A DNA stretch of 44,241 bases from Burkholderiales bacterium. GTDB lineage: Bacteria; Pseudomonadota; Gammaproteobacteria; Burkholderiales; Casimicrobiaceae. The stretch covers positions 1 through 44,241 of the forward strand of contig JADLBN010000115.1 of the NCBI GenBank assembly GCA_020847675.1, in the 5' to 3' direction. Below, in pieces: positions 8,564 through 15,625 of the stretch. A model generated the notes under the pieces. The model saw nothing but the letters and a program-made list of their open reading frames with translations. It was not told the DNA's origin and ran no database searches. How positions within the stretch are numbered: the stretch's first letter is position 1; each line of letters starts with the position of its first letter. The position numbers were made by a program, and so were the translations under genes.

Positions 8564-9067
8564 ATGACCAGAGTGAAACTCGAGACGAGCGAGGGCGACA
8601 TCGTGCTCTCGCTCGAAGACCAGAACGCGCCGGCGACGGTCGCCAACTTCCTGCAGTACGTGCGCGACGGCCACTACGACAACACGGTGTTCCACCGCGT
8701 GATCGACGGCTTCATGATCCAGGGCGGCGGATTCGAGCCCGGCATGCGCCAGAAGCCGACGCGCAAGCCGGTGGCGCACGAGGGCGCCAACGGTCTCAGG
8801 AACCGGCGCCACACCGTGGCGATGGCGCGCACCGGCGATCCCCACTCGGCGACCGCGCAGTTCTTCATCAACGTCTCCGACAACGACTTCCTCGACTTCA
8901 AGTCGCCCGGCGGCAACGGCTGGGGCTACACGGTGTTCGGCAGGGTGACCGAGGGCGGCGACGTGGTCGACCGCATCAAGGGCGTGGCGACCGGGAGGAG
9001 CGGCATGCACGAGAACGTTCCGACCACCGACGTCGTCCTCCGCAAGGCGGAGGTCGTTGCGGGGTGA
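8564..9067 (+). CDS. ppiB: Cytosolic peptidyl-prolyl cis-trans isomerase (cyclophilin B type)
   Basis: A 167-aa cyclophilin with no signal peptide, so cytosolic. Motifs are [46 protein letters not shown] and [22 protein letters not shown]. It follows ppiA by 34 bases, and in several gene orders ppiB precedes lpxH, as here. A GC-rich repeat pair lies in the 133-bp gap before lpxH. The length matches E. coli PpiB (164 aa). Confidence 0.93.
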   Translation: MTRVKLETSEGDIVLSLEDQNAPATVANFLQYVRDGHYDNTVFHRVIDGFMIQGGGFEPGMRQKPTRKPVAHEGANGLRNRRHTVAMARTGDPHSATAQFFINVSDNDFLDFKSPGGNGWGYTVFGRVTEGGDVVDRIKGVATGRSGMHENVPTTDVVLRKAEVVAG

Positions 9068-9069
9068 GT

Positions 9070-9180
9070 GGTCCCCCCCGCAGCGCGCGAAGCGCGCCTC
9101 CCCCCCAGGGGGGCACCCGCGCCCTCGAGGCGGCTCGTCGGGCGCGGCAGGGTCCCCCCCGCAGCGCGCGAAGCGCGCCT
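9070..9180. repeat. Pair of 30-bp direct repeats containing a hairpin (ppiB-lpxH spacer)
   Basis: The 30 bases at 9070-9099 recur exactly at 9151-9180. Each copy has GGT, seven C, then a 6-bp inverted repeat GCGCGC-GAA-GCGCGC. Between them is a CCCCCC-A-GGGGGG hairpin (about 9101-9113). This looks like a dispersed GC-rich intergenic repeat rather than coding sequence. It may act as a terminator or mRNA end stabiliser for ppiB. Confidence 0.75.
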
Positions 9181-9200
9181 ACCGCCGCGAGCAGGTCGCG

Positions 9201-9929
9201 ATGAAGCCGGCGCTCTTCGCGTCGGACCTCCACCTCGCGCCCTCGCGCCCGGGAACGGCGGCGGCGTTCCACGCGTGGGCGCGCGGACCCGCCCGCGAGG
9301 CCGGTTCGGTTCGCATTCTGGGAGACCTGTTCGACACCTGGATCGGCGACGAGGGGATCGACGAACCGTTCGCCGCCGCGGTGATCGAGTCGCTGCGCAG
9401 CATCGCGGACGCCGGCGTCGAACTCGGCGTGATGCGCGGCAACCGCGACTTCCTGCTGGGCACGCGCTTCGCGCAGGCCGCGCGCGCGACGCTCCTGCCC
9501 GAACGCGCGGTGGTCGACGCCGGCGGCGTGCCGACGCTGATCCTGCACGGCGACGAACTGTGCACCGACGACGTCGCCTACCAGCGCTACCGCGCATGGA
9601 CGCGCGACCCGGTCCGGCAGCGGCGCTTCCTCGCGCTGCCCTGGCCGGTCCGCCGCGCCGTGGCGGCGTGGGCGCGGCGGCGAAGCCGCCAGGCCACGCG
9701 CAACAAGCCCGACTCGATCATGGACGTGAACGCGCAGGCGGTCGCGCGCGCCTTTCGCGACGCCGGGACGATCCGGATGGTTCACGGCCACACCCATCGT
9801 CCGGCGAGCCACCGGCACGACGTCGACGGCCGCCCCTGCGAACGCCACGTGCTCTCCGACTGGCGCGACCGCGCGACCTGGCTCGAAGCCGGGACGGACG
9901 GCATCCGTCCGCGGGAGTTGTCGCCCTGA
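9201..9929 (+). CDS. lpxH: UDP-2,3-diacylglucosamine diphosphatase
   Basis: A 242-aa calcineurin-like metallophosphoesterase that cleaves UDP-2,3-diacylglucosamine to lipid X and UMP, the fourth step of lipid A synthesis, at the inner membrane surface. Metal ligands are visible: D9 and H11 (SDLHL), D42 (GDLFD), N81 (RGNRDF), H116 (HGDELCTDD), and H195 and H197 (HGHTHRP). ATG 9201 is chosen because sequence upstream is repeat DNA, although the frame stays open through it. The length matches E. coli LpxH (240 aa). Confidence 0.93.
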   Translation: MKPALFASDLHLAPSRPGTAAAFHAWARGPAREAGSVRILGDLFDTWIGDEGIDEPFAAAVIESLRSIADAGVELGVMRGNRDFLLGTRFAQAARATLLPERAVVDAGGVPTLILHGDELCTDDVAYQRYRAWTRDPVRQRRFLALPWPVRRAVAAWARRRSRQATRNKPDSIMDVNAQAVARAFRDAGTIRMVHGHTHRPASHRHDVDGRPCERHVLSDWRDRATWLEAGTDGIRPRELSP

Positions 9930-9976
9930 ATCCGGATCGGGGGTTACACTGGGAACCCCAATCCGCGGAGCCGGTG

Positions 9977-10867
9977 ATGGCGGTCGAACTGTTCTCGAAT
10001 GCGTGGTGGTCGGCGCTCGCGGCGATCATCGTGATCGACCTCGTGCTCGCCGGCGACAACGCGATCGTCATCGGGCTCGCCGCGCGGAACGTGCCTCGCG
10101 AGCACCAGAAGAAGGTGATCCTCTGGGGCACGTTCGGGGCCATCGCGGTCCGGGTCGCGCTGACCTCGGTCGTCGTGGGGCTCCTCCAGATCCCCGGCTT
10201 CCTGCTGGTCGGGGGCGCCGCGCTCGCCTGGATCGGCTGGAAGCTCACCGACGAAACCGGCGGCGGCGAGCACAAGATCGCGTCGACGTCGTCGATCCGC
10301 GGCGCGATCCAGACCATCATCGTGGCCGACGCCGTGATGGGCGTCGACAACGTGCTCGCGATCGGTGGCGCGGCCCACGGCAGCATGCTGCTCGTTCTGA
10401 TCGGACTCGCGATCTCGATTCCGATCGTCGTCTGGGGCTCGACGCTGGTGCTGAAATCGGTCGAGCGCTTCCCGCAGATCCTGTGGATCGGGGCCGGCGT
10501 GCTGGGCTGGACCGCTGCGAAGATGATCGCGAGCGAATCGCTGCTCCTTTCGACCTTCGAAGCGCATCCGCCGCTGCGCACGCTGCTCTACGTGGTGCTC
10601 GTCGGCCTGCTCGTCGCCGCGCCGATGTGGCGGCACGCGTCGCCGAAGGGGCGCGCCACGGGGGCGATCCTCGCCTTCCTCGCCGCGTGGCTCACGCTGT
10701 GGGGCTACGTCGAGGACCGCCTCGACCTGCACTTCGACCCGATCGACGACTGGCACTGGGACAACGAGGTGGTCGACCTCGTGCGCTGGCTCGGCTGGAT
10801 CCCGTTCGCGCTCGCGTTGCACCGCAGGCTGCTTCCTTCCGGTACGACCGCCGCTTCACCGCACTGA
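9977..10867 (+). CDS. TerC-family integral membrane protein
   Basis: A 296-aa polytopic membrane protein with about seven to eight hydrophobic segments. The two TerC signature acidic motifs are LVLAGDNAIVIGLAARN near residue 25 and VADAVMGVDNVLAIGGAAHG near residue 120. The family is linked to metal-ion export (manganese in several bacteria) and tellurite resistance, with the buried Asp residues as likely ion ligands. A TACACT hexamer at 9945-9950 could be its -10; it lies in the loop of a GGGGTT/AACCCC hairpin just after lpxH. No yybP-ykoY-like leader is recognisable in the short 47-bp spacer. The ion specificity is inferred, not shown. Confidence 0.85.
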   Translation: MAVELFSNAWWSALAAIIVIDLVLAGDNAIVIGLAARNVPREHQKKVILWGTFGAIAVRVALTSVVVGLLQIPGFLLVGGAALAWIGWKLTDETGGGEHKIASTSSIRGAIQTIIVADAVMGVDNVLAIGGAAHGSMLLVLIGLAISIPIVVWGSTLVLKSVERFPQILWIGAGVLGWTAAKMIASESLLLSTFEAHPPLRTLLYVVLVGLLVAAPMWRHASPKGRATGAILAFLAAWLTLWGYVEDRLDLHFDPIDDWHWDNEVVDLVRWLGWIPFALALHRRLLPSGTTAASPH

Positions 10868-10868
10868 G

Positions 10869-10914
10869 CAACCCCGGTGTCAGACACGGTGTCTGACACC
10901 GTGTCTGACACCGG
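10869..10914. repeat. Three-unit palindromic repeat between convergent genes
   Basis: Three overlapping GTGTCWGACAC units, each an 11-base palindrome, lie between the TerC stop and the stop of the PLP enzyme gene. The first 33 bases (10869-10901) are identical to 27252-27284, beside the leuB stop. The whole element can fold into a strong hairpin on either strand and may serve as a bidirectional terminator. It has no T run. Confidence 0.8.
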
Positions 10915-10915
10915 T

Positions 10916-12160
10916 TCATGTTTCGAGCGCCTGCGCGAAGTCGGCGAGAAGGTCGGCCTCGTCCTCGATGCCGACCGAAACGCGAACCAGCGACTCCGCG
11001 ATGCCCATCGCCTGCCGCCGCTCGCGTCCCATCTCCCAGAAGATCGTCTGCGCCACCGGGATCGCGAGCGTCCGGTTGTCGCCCAGGTTCGACGACAGCA
11101 CGACGACGGCAAGGCGGTTCAGGAACGCGAAGGTGTCGACGCCGTCGCCGAGTTCGAACGAGAACAGCGCGCCGGCCGCGCGGAAGAGTCTCGACGCAAG
11201 CTCGTGCTGGGCGTGCGAAGCGAGCCCGGGGTAGTGGACGGCGCGCACGCGCGGATGGCGCTCGAGGAAACGCGCGAGCGCGAGCGCATTCGCGCACTGT
11301 CGGTCCATGCGCAGCGCCAGCGTCTCGGCGCCCACCGCGAGGTGGTGCGCCTGCTCCGGCGACAGGGTCCCGCCCCAGTCGCGCAGCCCCTTCTTGCGGA
11401 TCTGCAGGATCGCCCAGCGCTTCGCGTCGCCGGTCTTGTAGCTGTCGACGATCCGCGGATGGCGCGTCCAGTCGTAGAGGCCGGTATCGGTGACCGCGCC
11501 GCCGAGCGCGTTGCCGTGCCCGCCGATGTACTTGGTCAGCGCATTGACCACGAGGCTCGCCCCGACCTCGATCGGGCGGAAGAGCCAGGGCGAGGTCATC
11601 GTGTTGTCGACCACGTAGACGATGCCGCGCCGCGCGCAGAGTTCGCCGATGCGCGCGAGATCGGCGACCTGCGTGCGCGGGTTGGCGATCGTCTCGACGA
11701 ACACGAGCCGCGTCTGGGGCGTCAATGCGGCCTCGACCGCTGCGACGTCGGTCGCGTCGACGAAACTCACCCGCGTCCCGTGCGCTTCGAGCGTCTGGAA
11801 CATGCTCGCCGTGTTGCCGAACAGGAACCGGCTCGCGACGACGTGGTCGCCGCCGGCGGTGAGCGTGAGCAGCACCGCGCCGATCGAGGCCATGCCGGTG
11901 GCGAACGCCACGCTCGCCACGCCGCCCTCCATCGCCGTCACCTTCGCTTCGAGCGCCGAGGTGGTCGGGTTGCCCTGACGCCCGTAGACGTGCCCCGGCT
12001 GGCGGTTCTGGAACACGGCCGCGAGGTCGTTCGCGTCGCGGTAGCCGTAGGCCACCGACAGATGCAGCGGCTTGTGCAGCGCGCCATGCTCGATCGTCTG
12101 GGCGCGGTCGGAATGGAGGATGGCGGTCGTGAAGCCGCGCTGGGGAGTCGTTGCGTTCAT
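10916..12160 (-). CDS. Cys/Met-metabolism PLP-dependent enzyme (cystathionine gamma-synthase / O-succinylhomoserine sulfhydrylase family)
   Basis: A 414-aa fold-type I PLP enzyme of the trans-sulfuration group. The PLP-binding lysine is K210 in NALTKYIGGHGNALGG. Other family marks are YGRQGNPTTSALEAK (59-73), AFATGMASIGAVLL, FVETIANPRTQVADL and VVDNTMTSPWLF. It may add sulfide or cysteine to an activated homoserine (a metZ/metB-like role); a methionine gamma-lyase role is not excluded by sequence. The SAM-II-type riboswitch in its leader argues for a methionine-synthesis role under SAM feedback. ATG 12160 is chosen because the upstream in-frame extension runs through the terminator and aptamer. 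It lies downstream of purF and a small membrane protein but has its own promoter. Confidence 0.88.
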   Translation of the reverse strand: MNATTPQRGFTTAILHSDRAQTIEHGALHKPLHLSVAYGYRDANDLAAVFQNRQPGHVYGRQGNPTTSALEAKVTAMEGGVASVAFATGMASIGAVLLTLTAGGDHVVASRFLFGNTASMFQTLEAHGTRVSFVDATDVAAVEAALTPQTRLVFVETIANPRTQVADLARIGELCARRGIVYVVDNTMTSPWLFRPIEVGASLVVNALTKYIGGHGNALGGAVTDTGLYDWTRHPRIVDSYKTGDAKRWAILQIRKKGLRDWGGTLSPEQAHHLAVGAETLALRMDRQCANALALARFLERHPRVRAVHYPGLASHAQHELASRLFRAAGALFSFELGDGVDTFAFLNRLAVVVLSSNLGDNRTLAIPVAQTIFWEMGRERRQAMGIAESLVRVSVGIEDEADLLADFAQALET

Positions 12161-12168
12161 GGCGTTCG

Positions 12169-12219
12169 AAAAAAGAAAACCCGTCGGGCAGTCTGGCCTC
12201 AGCGGCCGCCGGACGGGTT
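12169..12219 (-). terminator. Intrinsic terminator (attenuator) in the leader of the PLP enzyme gene
   Basis: On the minus strand an 8-bp stem AACCCGTC/GACGGGTT (12219-12212 with 12185-12178) encloses a GC-rich loop that can itself pair through GGCC segments. It is followed directly by TTTTCTTTTTT (12179-12169). The terminator ends eight bases before the ATG, so it cannot serve an upstream gene. It must be an attenuator controlled by the preceding aptamer. Confidence 0.85.
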
Positions 12220-12246
12220 CCGTGTGCCCCCGCAGCCCGAAACCCG
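12214..12246 (-). promoter_or_regulatory. Possible antiterminator hairpin of the SAM switch
   Basis: On the minus strand CGGGTTTCG (12246-12238) can pair over nine positions, one of them G-U, with CGGAACCCG (12222-12214). The latter half overlaps the 5' arm of the terminator stem, so the two folds exclude each other. Found by eye; no energy was computed. Confidence 0.5.
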
Positions 12247-12259
12247 GACCCGGAGCGAA

Positions 12260-12316
12260 CCTCGCTTTAGCGGCATTTATCAGGCGCCCGCAAGCTGAAG
12301 CATCAAATCGGCGCAA
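12260..12316 (-). ncRNA. SAM-II (SAM-alpha) riboswitch aptamer
   Basis: The transcript from 12316 to 12260 matches the SAM-II aptamer I recall from the metX crystal construct. P1 is formed by GCGCC and GGCGC. Between them are GAUUUG and GCUUGC, and after P1 comes UGAUAAAUGCCGCUAAAGC then GAGG, corresponding to the conserved UGAUAAAUGnnGCUAAA...GG of the pseudoknot strand. The predicted transcription start (about 12315) falls at the 5' edge of the aptamer, and an intrinsic terminator lies 40 bases downstream. It should sense S-adenosylmethionine and repress the downstream PLP enzyme gene. A covariance-model search for RF00521 would be decisive. Confidence 0.85.
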
Positions 12317-12321
12317 ACCTC

Positions 12322-12350
12322 ATGCTACTCCGCGCGACGCGCGCGGTCAA
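12322..12350 (-). promoter_or_regulatory. Sigma70 promoter of the riboswitch-controlled gene
   Basis: On the minus strand TTGACC (12350-12345) and TAGCAT (12327-12322) are separated by exactly 17 bases. The predicted start is at about 12315, directly at the aptamer. This agreement raises confidence over a random hexamer match. Confidence 0.7.
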
Positions 12351-12428
12351 ACCGAACCGAACCGCACCGTCTCCACCGCGAAGCGACACACGTCGCCGCG
12401 TTCCCCGTTCGCTCGTCGGGAAGCGACG

Positions 12429-12674
12429 TCAGTCGCCGCCCTCGCCCGGGTCGGCGTTCTGCGCCCGGGCTGGCGGAACTGGAGGCGCGGACGCACCGGC
12501 CTCGGGTGCGGGCGGCGTCGCCGCGCGGCTTGCGAACCGGTCGCGGATCACCGTCACCGGGCCCCGCGCCGTCGTGCGCATCACGCGTCCCGCCTTCACG
12601 TCGCGGCGCCAGACGACGAAGCCGATCACCACCACCACCAGCGCGAGCAGGAAGAAGATCTCGATCGTGACCAT
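12429..12674 (-). CDS. Small single-span membrane protein of unknown function
   Basis: 81 aa. Residues 4-22 (IEIFFLLALVVVVIGFVVW) form one transmembrane segment, followed by a basic stretch (RRDVKAGR) and a short domain VMRTTARGPVTVIRDRFASR. A Pro/Ala-rich acidic tail ends in DPGEGGD. It lies 48 bases downstream of purF on the same strand and may be the last gene of the cvpA-purF unit. I recognise no family. The composition matches the neighbourhood and the transmembrane segment is clear, so I consider it a real gene. Confidence 0.6.
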   Translation of the reverse strand: MVTIEIFFLLALVVVVIGFVVWRRDVKAGRVMRTTARGPVTVIRDRFASRAATPPAPEAGASAPPVPPARAQNADPGEGGD

Positions 12675-12722
12675 GGCTCCTCCGGAGGAGGCTTTTCGAA
12701 CCGGCGACCCGTGCGGGCGCCC

Positions 12723-14228
12723 TCAGTTCGCCGTGCCGACGGTGTCGTCGTCGCGCACCGGTTCGCCGCGCCCTGCGTGACGTTCGCCGGCGAGCCGGTG
12801 CAGGTAGTCGGACGTCACGTCCCCGGTGACGTAGCGGCCGTCGAAGCACGACGCCTCGAACTCGGCCAGCGCGGGATTCGCCGCGCGCACCGCGGCCTCG
12901 AGCGCCGCGAGGTCCTGGTAGATCAGGAGATCGGCGCCGATCTCGTGCGCGACCTCGGCTTCGCTGCGCCCGTGCGCCACGAGTTCGGCCTGGTTCGGCA
13001 TGTCGATGCCGTAGACGTTCGGGTAGCGCACCGGGGGGCTCGCCGATGCGAAGTACACCTTGCGCGCGCCGGCGTCGCGCGCCATCTGGACGATCTCCCG
13101 CGACGTCGTGCCGCGCACGATCGAGTCGTCGACCAGCAGCACGACCTTGCCGTCGAACTCCATGCCGATCGGGTTGAGCTTCTGGCGCACGCTCTTCTTG
13201 CGCAACTCCTGGCCGGGCATGATGAACGTGCGGCCGACGTACCGGCTCTTGACGAAACCCTCGCGGTAGACGAGGCCGAGATCTCCGGCGAGCTGCATCG
13301 CGGAGGGCCGGCTCGAGTCCGGGATCGGGATCACGACGTCGATGTCGCGCGCGTCGGGCATCCCGCGCAGGCGTTTCGCGAGCTCGGCGCCCATGTGGAT
13401 GCGCGACTCGTAGACGCTCGTGCCGTCGATCACGCTGTCGGGCCGCGCGAGGTAGACGTACTCGAAGATGCACGGCACCAGGCGCGGGGCGTCGGCGCAC
13501 TGGCGCGCGTGCATGCGGCCCGCGAAGTCGACGAAGATCGCCTCGCCCGGGCCGACGTCGCGGAGCAGGCGGAATCCGCAGGCTTCGAGCGCGACCGATT
13601 CGGAGGCCACCATGTACTCGGTGCCCGCGAGCGTCTCGTTCGCGCCGATCGCGAGCGGCCGGATGCCGAACGGGTCGCGGAACGCGAGCATTCCGTAGCC
13701 CGCGATCATCGCCACGATCGCGTAGGCGCCCCGGCAGCGCCGATGCACCCCGGCGACCGCGCGGAAGATCGCGTCCGGGTCGAGCCGGTGGTGCTGCGCC
13801 GACCGCTCGAGTTCGAGCGCCAGCACGTTCAGCAGCACCTCGCTGTCGCTGTTGGTGTTGACGTGGCGGAAGTCGAGCTGGAACAGCTCGCGCTTCAGCT
13901 CGTCGCTGTTGGTCAGGTTGCCGTTGTGGCCGAGCGTGATGCCGAACGGCGCGTTGACGTAGAACGGCTGGCTCTCGAGGTCCGAGTGCGCGCTGCCCGC
14001 GGTCGGGTAGCGGCAGTGCCCGATGCCGGCCGCCCCGGTCAGTTCGCGCATGTTCCTCGTCCGGAACACGTCGCGCACGTAGCCCGGCCCCTTGTGCATG
14101 TGGAACACGTTGCCTTCGCTCGTGACGATCCCGGCCGCATCCTGCCCGCGGTGCTGCAGCAGCATGAGCCCGTCGTAGAGGAGCTGGTTGACCGACGCGT
14201 GCGAGACGGCGCCGACGATGCCGCACAT
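12723..14228 (-). CDS. purF: Amidophosphoribosyltransferase
   Basis: A 501-aa enzyme for the first committed step of purine synthesis: PRPP plus glutamine to phosphoribosylamine. Removing Met1 exposes Cys2 (MCGIVGAVSH), the nucleophile of the N-terminal Ntn-type glutaminase domain. Other marks are LLQHRGQDAAGI, GHCRYPTAGS, HNGNLTN and RDPFGIRPL. The phosphoribosyltransferase domain has the PRPP loop VLLVDDSIVRGTTS. The length matches E. coli PurF (505 aa). The start ATG at 14228 follows the cvpA stop by two bases. The cvpA-purF order is conserved in proteobacteria. A purine repressor operator was not recognised. Confidence 0.97.
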   Translation of the reverse strand: MCGIVGAVSHASVNQLLYDGLMLLQHRGQDAAGIVTSEGNVFHMHKGPGYVRDVFRTRNMRELTGAAGIGHCRYPTAGSAHSDLESQPFYVNAPFGITLGHNGNLTNSDELKRELFQLDFRHVNTNSDSEVLLNVLALELERSAQHHRLDPDAIFRAVAGVHRRCRGAYAIVAMIAGYGMLAFRDPFGIRPLAIGANETLAGTEYMVASESVALEACGFRLLRDVGPGEAIFVDFAGRMHARQCADAPRLVPCIFEYVYLARPDSVIDGTSVYESRIHMGAELAKRLRGMPDARDIDVVIPIPDSSRPSAMQLAGDLGLVYREGFVKSRYVGRTFIMPGQELRKKSVRQKLNPIGMEFDGKVVLLVDDSIVRGTTSREIVQMARDAGARKVYFASASPPVRYPNVYGIDMPNQAELVAHGRSEAEVAHEIGADLLIYQDLAALEAAVRAANPALAEFEASCFDGRYVTGDVTSDYLHRLAGERHAGRGEPVRDDDTVGTAN

Positions 14229-14230
14229 GG

Positions 14231-14851
14231 TCAGGCTCCGTCCGTGGCGCGGTGCGGCTGCCGCGCGGATACCGGGAACCCGGAGGCGCCCTGCTCGGGC
14301 GACCCCGGTCCTGCGGGAAGGGGTGCGCGCAGCGCGCTGCCGGGAGTGGTCATCGGCGAAGGCGAGAAATCGAGGCGTTCGGCCCAGGCCGGCGGCAGCC
14401 AGGGCCTGAGCGCCATGGCCGCCGACGCGAGGGACGGTGAGAGGAAGGCATTCTGCCACCAGTTCCGCTGCGCGAACCCGGCCACCCCGGCGATCAGCGC
14501 GAACGCGATCATGATCGCGATGCCGCGCACGAATCCGAACGACGCGCCGAGCGCCGCGTCGAGGAAGCCCATGCCGGCCTTGCGCACGATCGCGCGCAGC
14601 GGCCAGGCGATGAGCGCGCCCGCGACGATCGCTGCGACGAAGACCAGCACGAACGCGATCACGTAGGGCACCGCCGGCGCGTCCTTCACCGCGGGCAGGT
14701 GCGCGCCCAGGAGCGGCGCGAACGCGAGCGCGACGACGAACCCGAGCACCCACGCCGCCGTGCCGATCAGCGAGCGGATCACGCCGCGCGCGTACGCGAA
14801 CACGACCGACAGCGCGACGACGCCCAGCGCGCCGATGTCGAGCCAGGTCAT
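14231..14851 (-). CDS. cvpA: CvpA family inner-membrane protein
   Basis: A 206-aa protein with four hydrophobic segments in the first about 140 residues, starting MTWLDIGALGVVALSVVFAYARGVIRSLI. The GFVRGIAIMIAFALIAG segment is typical of the family. A Pro/Gly-rich polar C-terminus follows. CvpA was named for colicin V production and is linked to envelope homeostasis. It sits two bases before purF and after dedD, the same order as E. coli folC-dedD-cvpA-purF, so it is probably cotranscribed with purF. Confidence 0.92.
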   Translation of the reverse strand: MTWLDIGALGVVALSVVFAYARGVIRSLIGTAAWVLGFVVALAFAPLLGAHLPAVKDAPAVPYVIAFVLVFVAAIVAGALIAWPLRAIVRKAGMGFLDAALGASFGFVRGIAIMIAFALIAGVAGFAQRNWWQNAFLSPSLASAAMALRPWLPPAWAERLDFSPSPMTTPGSALRAPLPAGPGSPEQGASGFPVSARQPHRATDGA

Positions 14852-14920
14852 CGCGCCCGTCCCGTGACGCGGCCGGATGCCGGTGCTCGCGCGCTGCCCG
14901 GCATCGCCGCGCGCCGCACG

Positions 14921-15625
14921 CTACTTCGCCGGGACCACGATGCCGGCGTGGCCCTCGCCCTTCAACCGGTCCCGCGACTGTCCTGCCGCGTCGCGCGTGG
15001 GATACGGTCCGACGCGCACCCGCCACAGCGTTCCGCGGGCGGAGGTGAGCGTTTCGGTGAACGCCGGATAGCCGCCACGCTTCAGCTTGTTCGCGAGCGC
15101 GTTCGCCCCCTTGTCGTCGGAGAACGCGGCGAGCTGCACGACGAACCCGTCTTTCGCGGCGTCGGCCCTGGACTGTGCGGCAGGAGGCGGGCTCGACGTT
15201 GCGGACTTCGCCTGCGGCTGCGGAGCGGGAACCGGCGTCGTGGCCTTCGTCGCAGCCGGAGGCTGCGCGGCCGGCGGCGGCGGGTCGCCCGCGGGAGGCG
15301 TCGCAGCTGGCGCCTGCGGCGCCGACTCGGCGGGAGCCGAAGGCCGGCTGCCTGGCGCGAGCACCGACTTCTCGGCGTCCGCGAGCGACTTGCGCGGCGG
15401 CTCGGAGAGCTTGTTCTGGAACTTGCCGTCGTCGATCGGCGGGATGCGGACCGACACGTCCTCGCCAAGCGGCCTGGGCTCGCTCTCGAGCAGCATCGGG
15501 ACGACGACGGCGGCGACCAGTGCCAGCACGACCGCACCGATCAGGCGCCGTCGTCCGCGGCGCTTCAGTTCATCGAGGTTGAGATCGGCGGGTTCGGCCA
15601 TCGGGCGCTCCGGCCCGCAGCTCAT
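14921..15625 (-). CDS. dedD: SPOR-domain membrane protein (DedD-like)
   Basis: 234 aa. A short cytoplasmic N-terminus (LNLDELKRRGRRRLIG) leads into one transmembrane segment (AVVLALVAAVVVPMLL). A long Pro/Ala-rich periplasmic linker then leads to a C-terminal SPOR domain (GFVVQLAAFSDDKGANALANKLKRGGYPAF...WRVRVGPY). SPOR domains bind denuded peptidoglycan at the division septum, so a cell-division role like that of E. coli DedD is likely. Its ATG (15625) overlaps the folC stop as ATGA, indicating coupling; MAEP eight codons later is an alternative start. Confidence 0.88.
   Translation of the reverse strand: MSCGPERPMAEPADLNLDELKRRGRRRLIGAVVLALVAAVVVPMLLESEPRPLGEDVSVRIPPIDDGKFQNKLSEPPRKSLADAEKSVLAPGSRPSAPAESAPQAPAATPPAGDPPPPAAQPPAATKATTPVPAPQPQAKSATSSPPPAAQSRADAAKDGFVVQLAAFSDDKGANALANKLKRGGYPAFTETLTSARGTLWRVRVGPYPTRDAAGQSRDRLKGEGHAGIVVPAK

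Noticed and set aside
9671-9690. GGCGGC-GAA-GCCGCC hairpin inside lpxH as an inserted repeat
   Set aside because: It lies in the normal LpxH reading frame with no extra length, so it is probably a chance product of Arg/Ala codons.
10869-10914. Repeated GTGTCTGACACC units as a possible CRISPR array
   Set aside because: The units are contiguous palindromes with no spacers and there are no cas genes.
12161-12316. N-terminal extension of the PLP enzyme from an upstream start (52 extra residues)
   Set aside because: The extension would translate the terminator and the SAM-II aptamer; the family N-terminus starts at ATG 12160.
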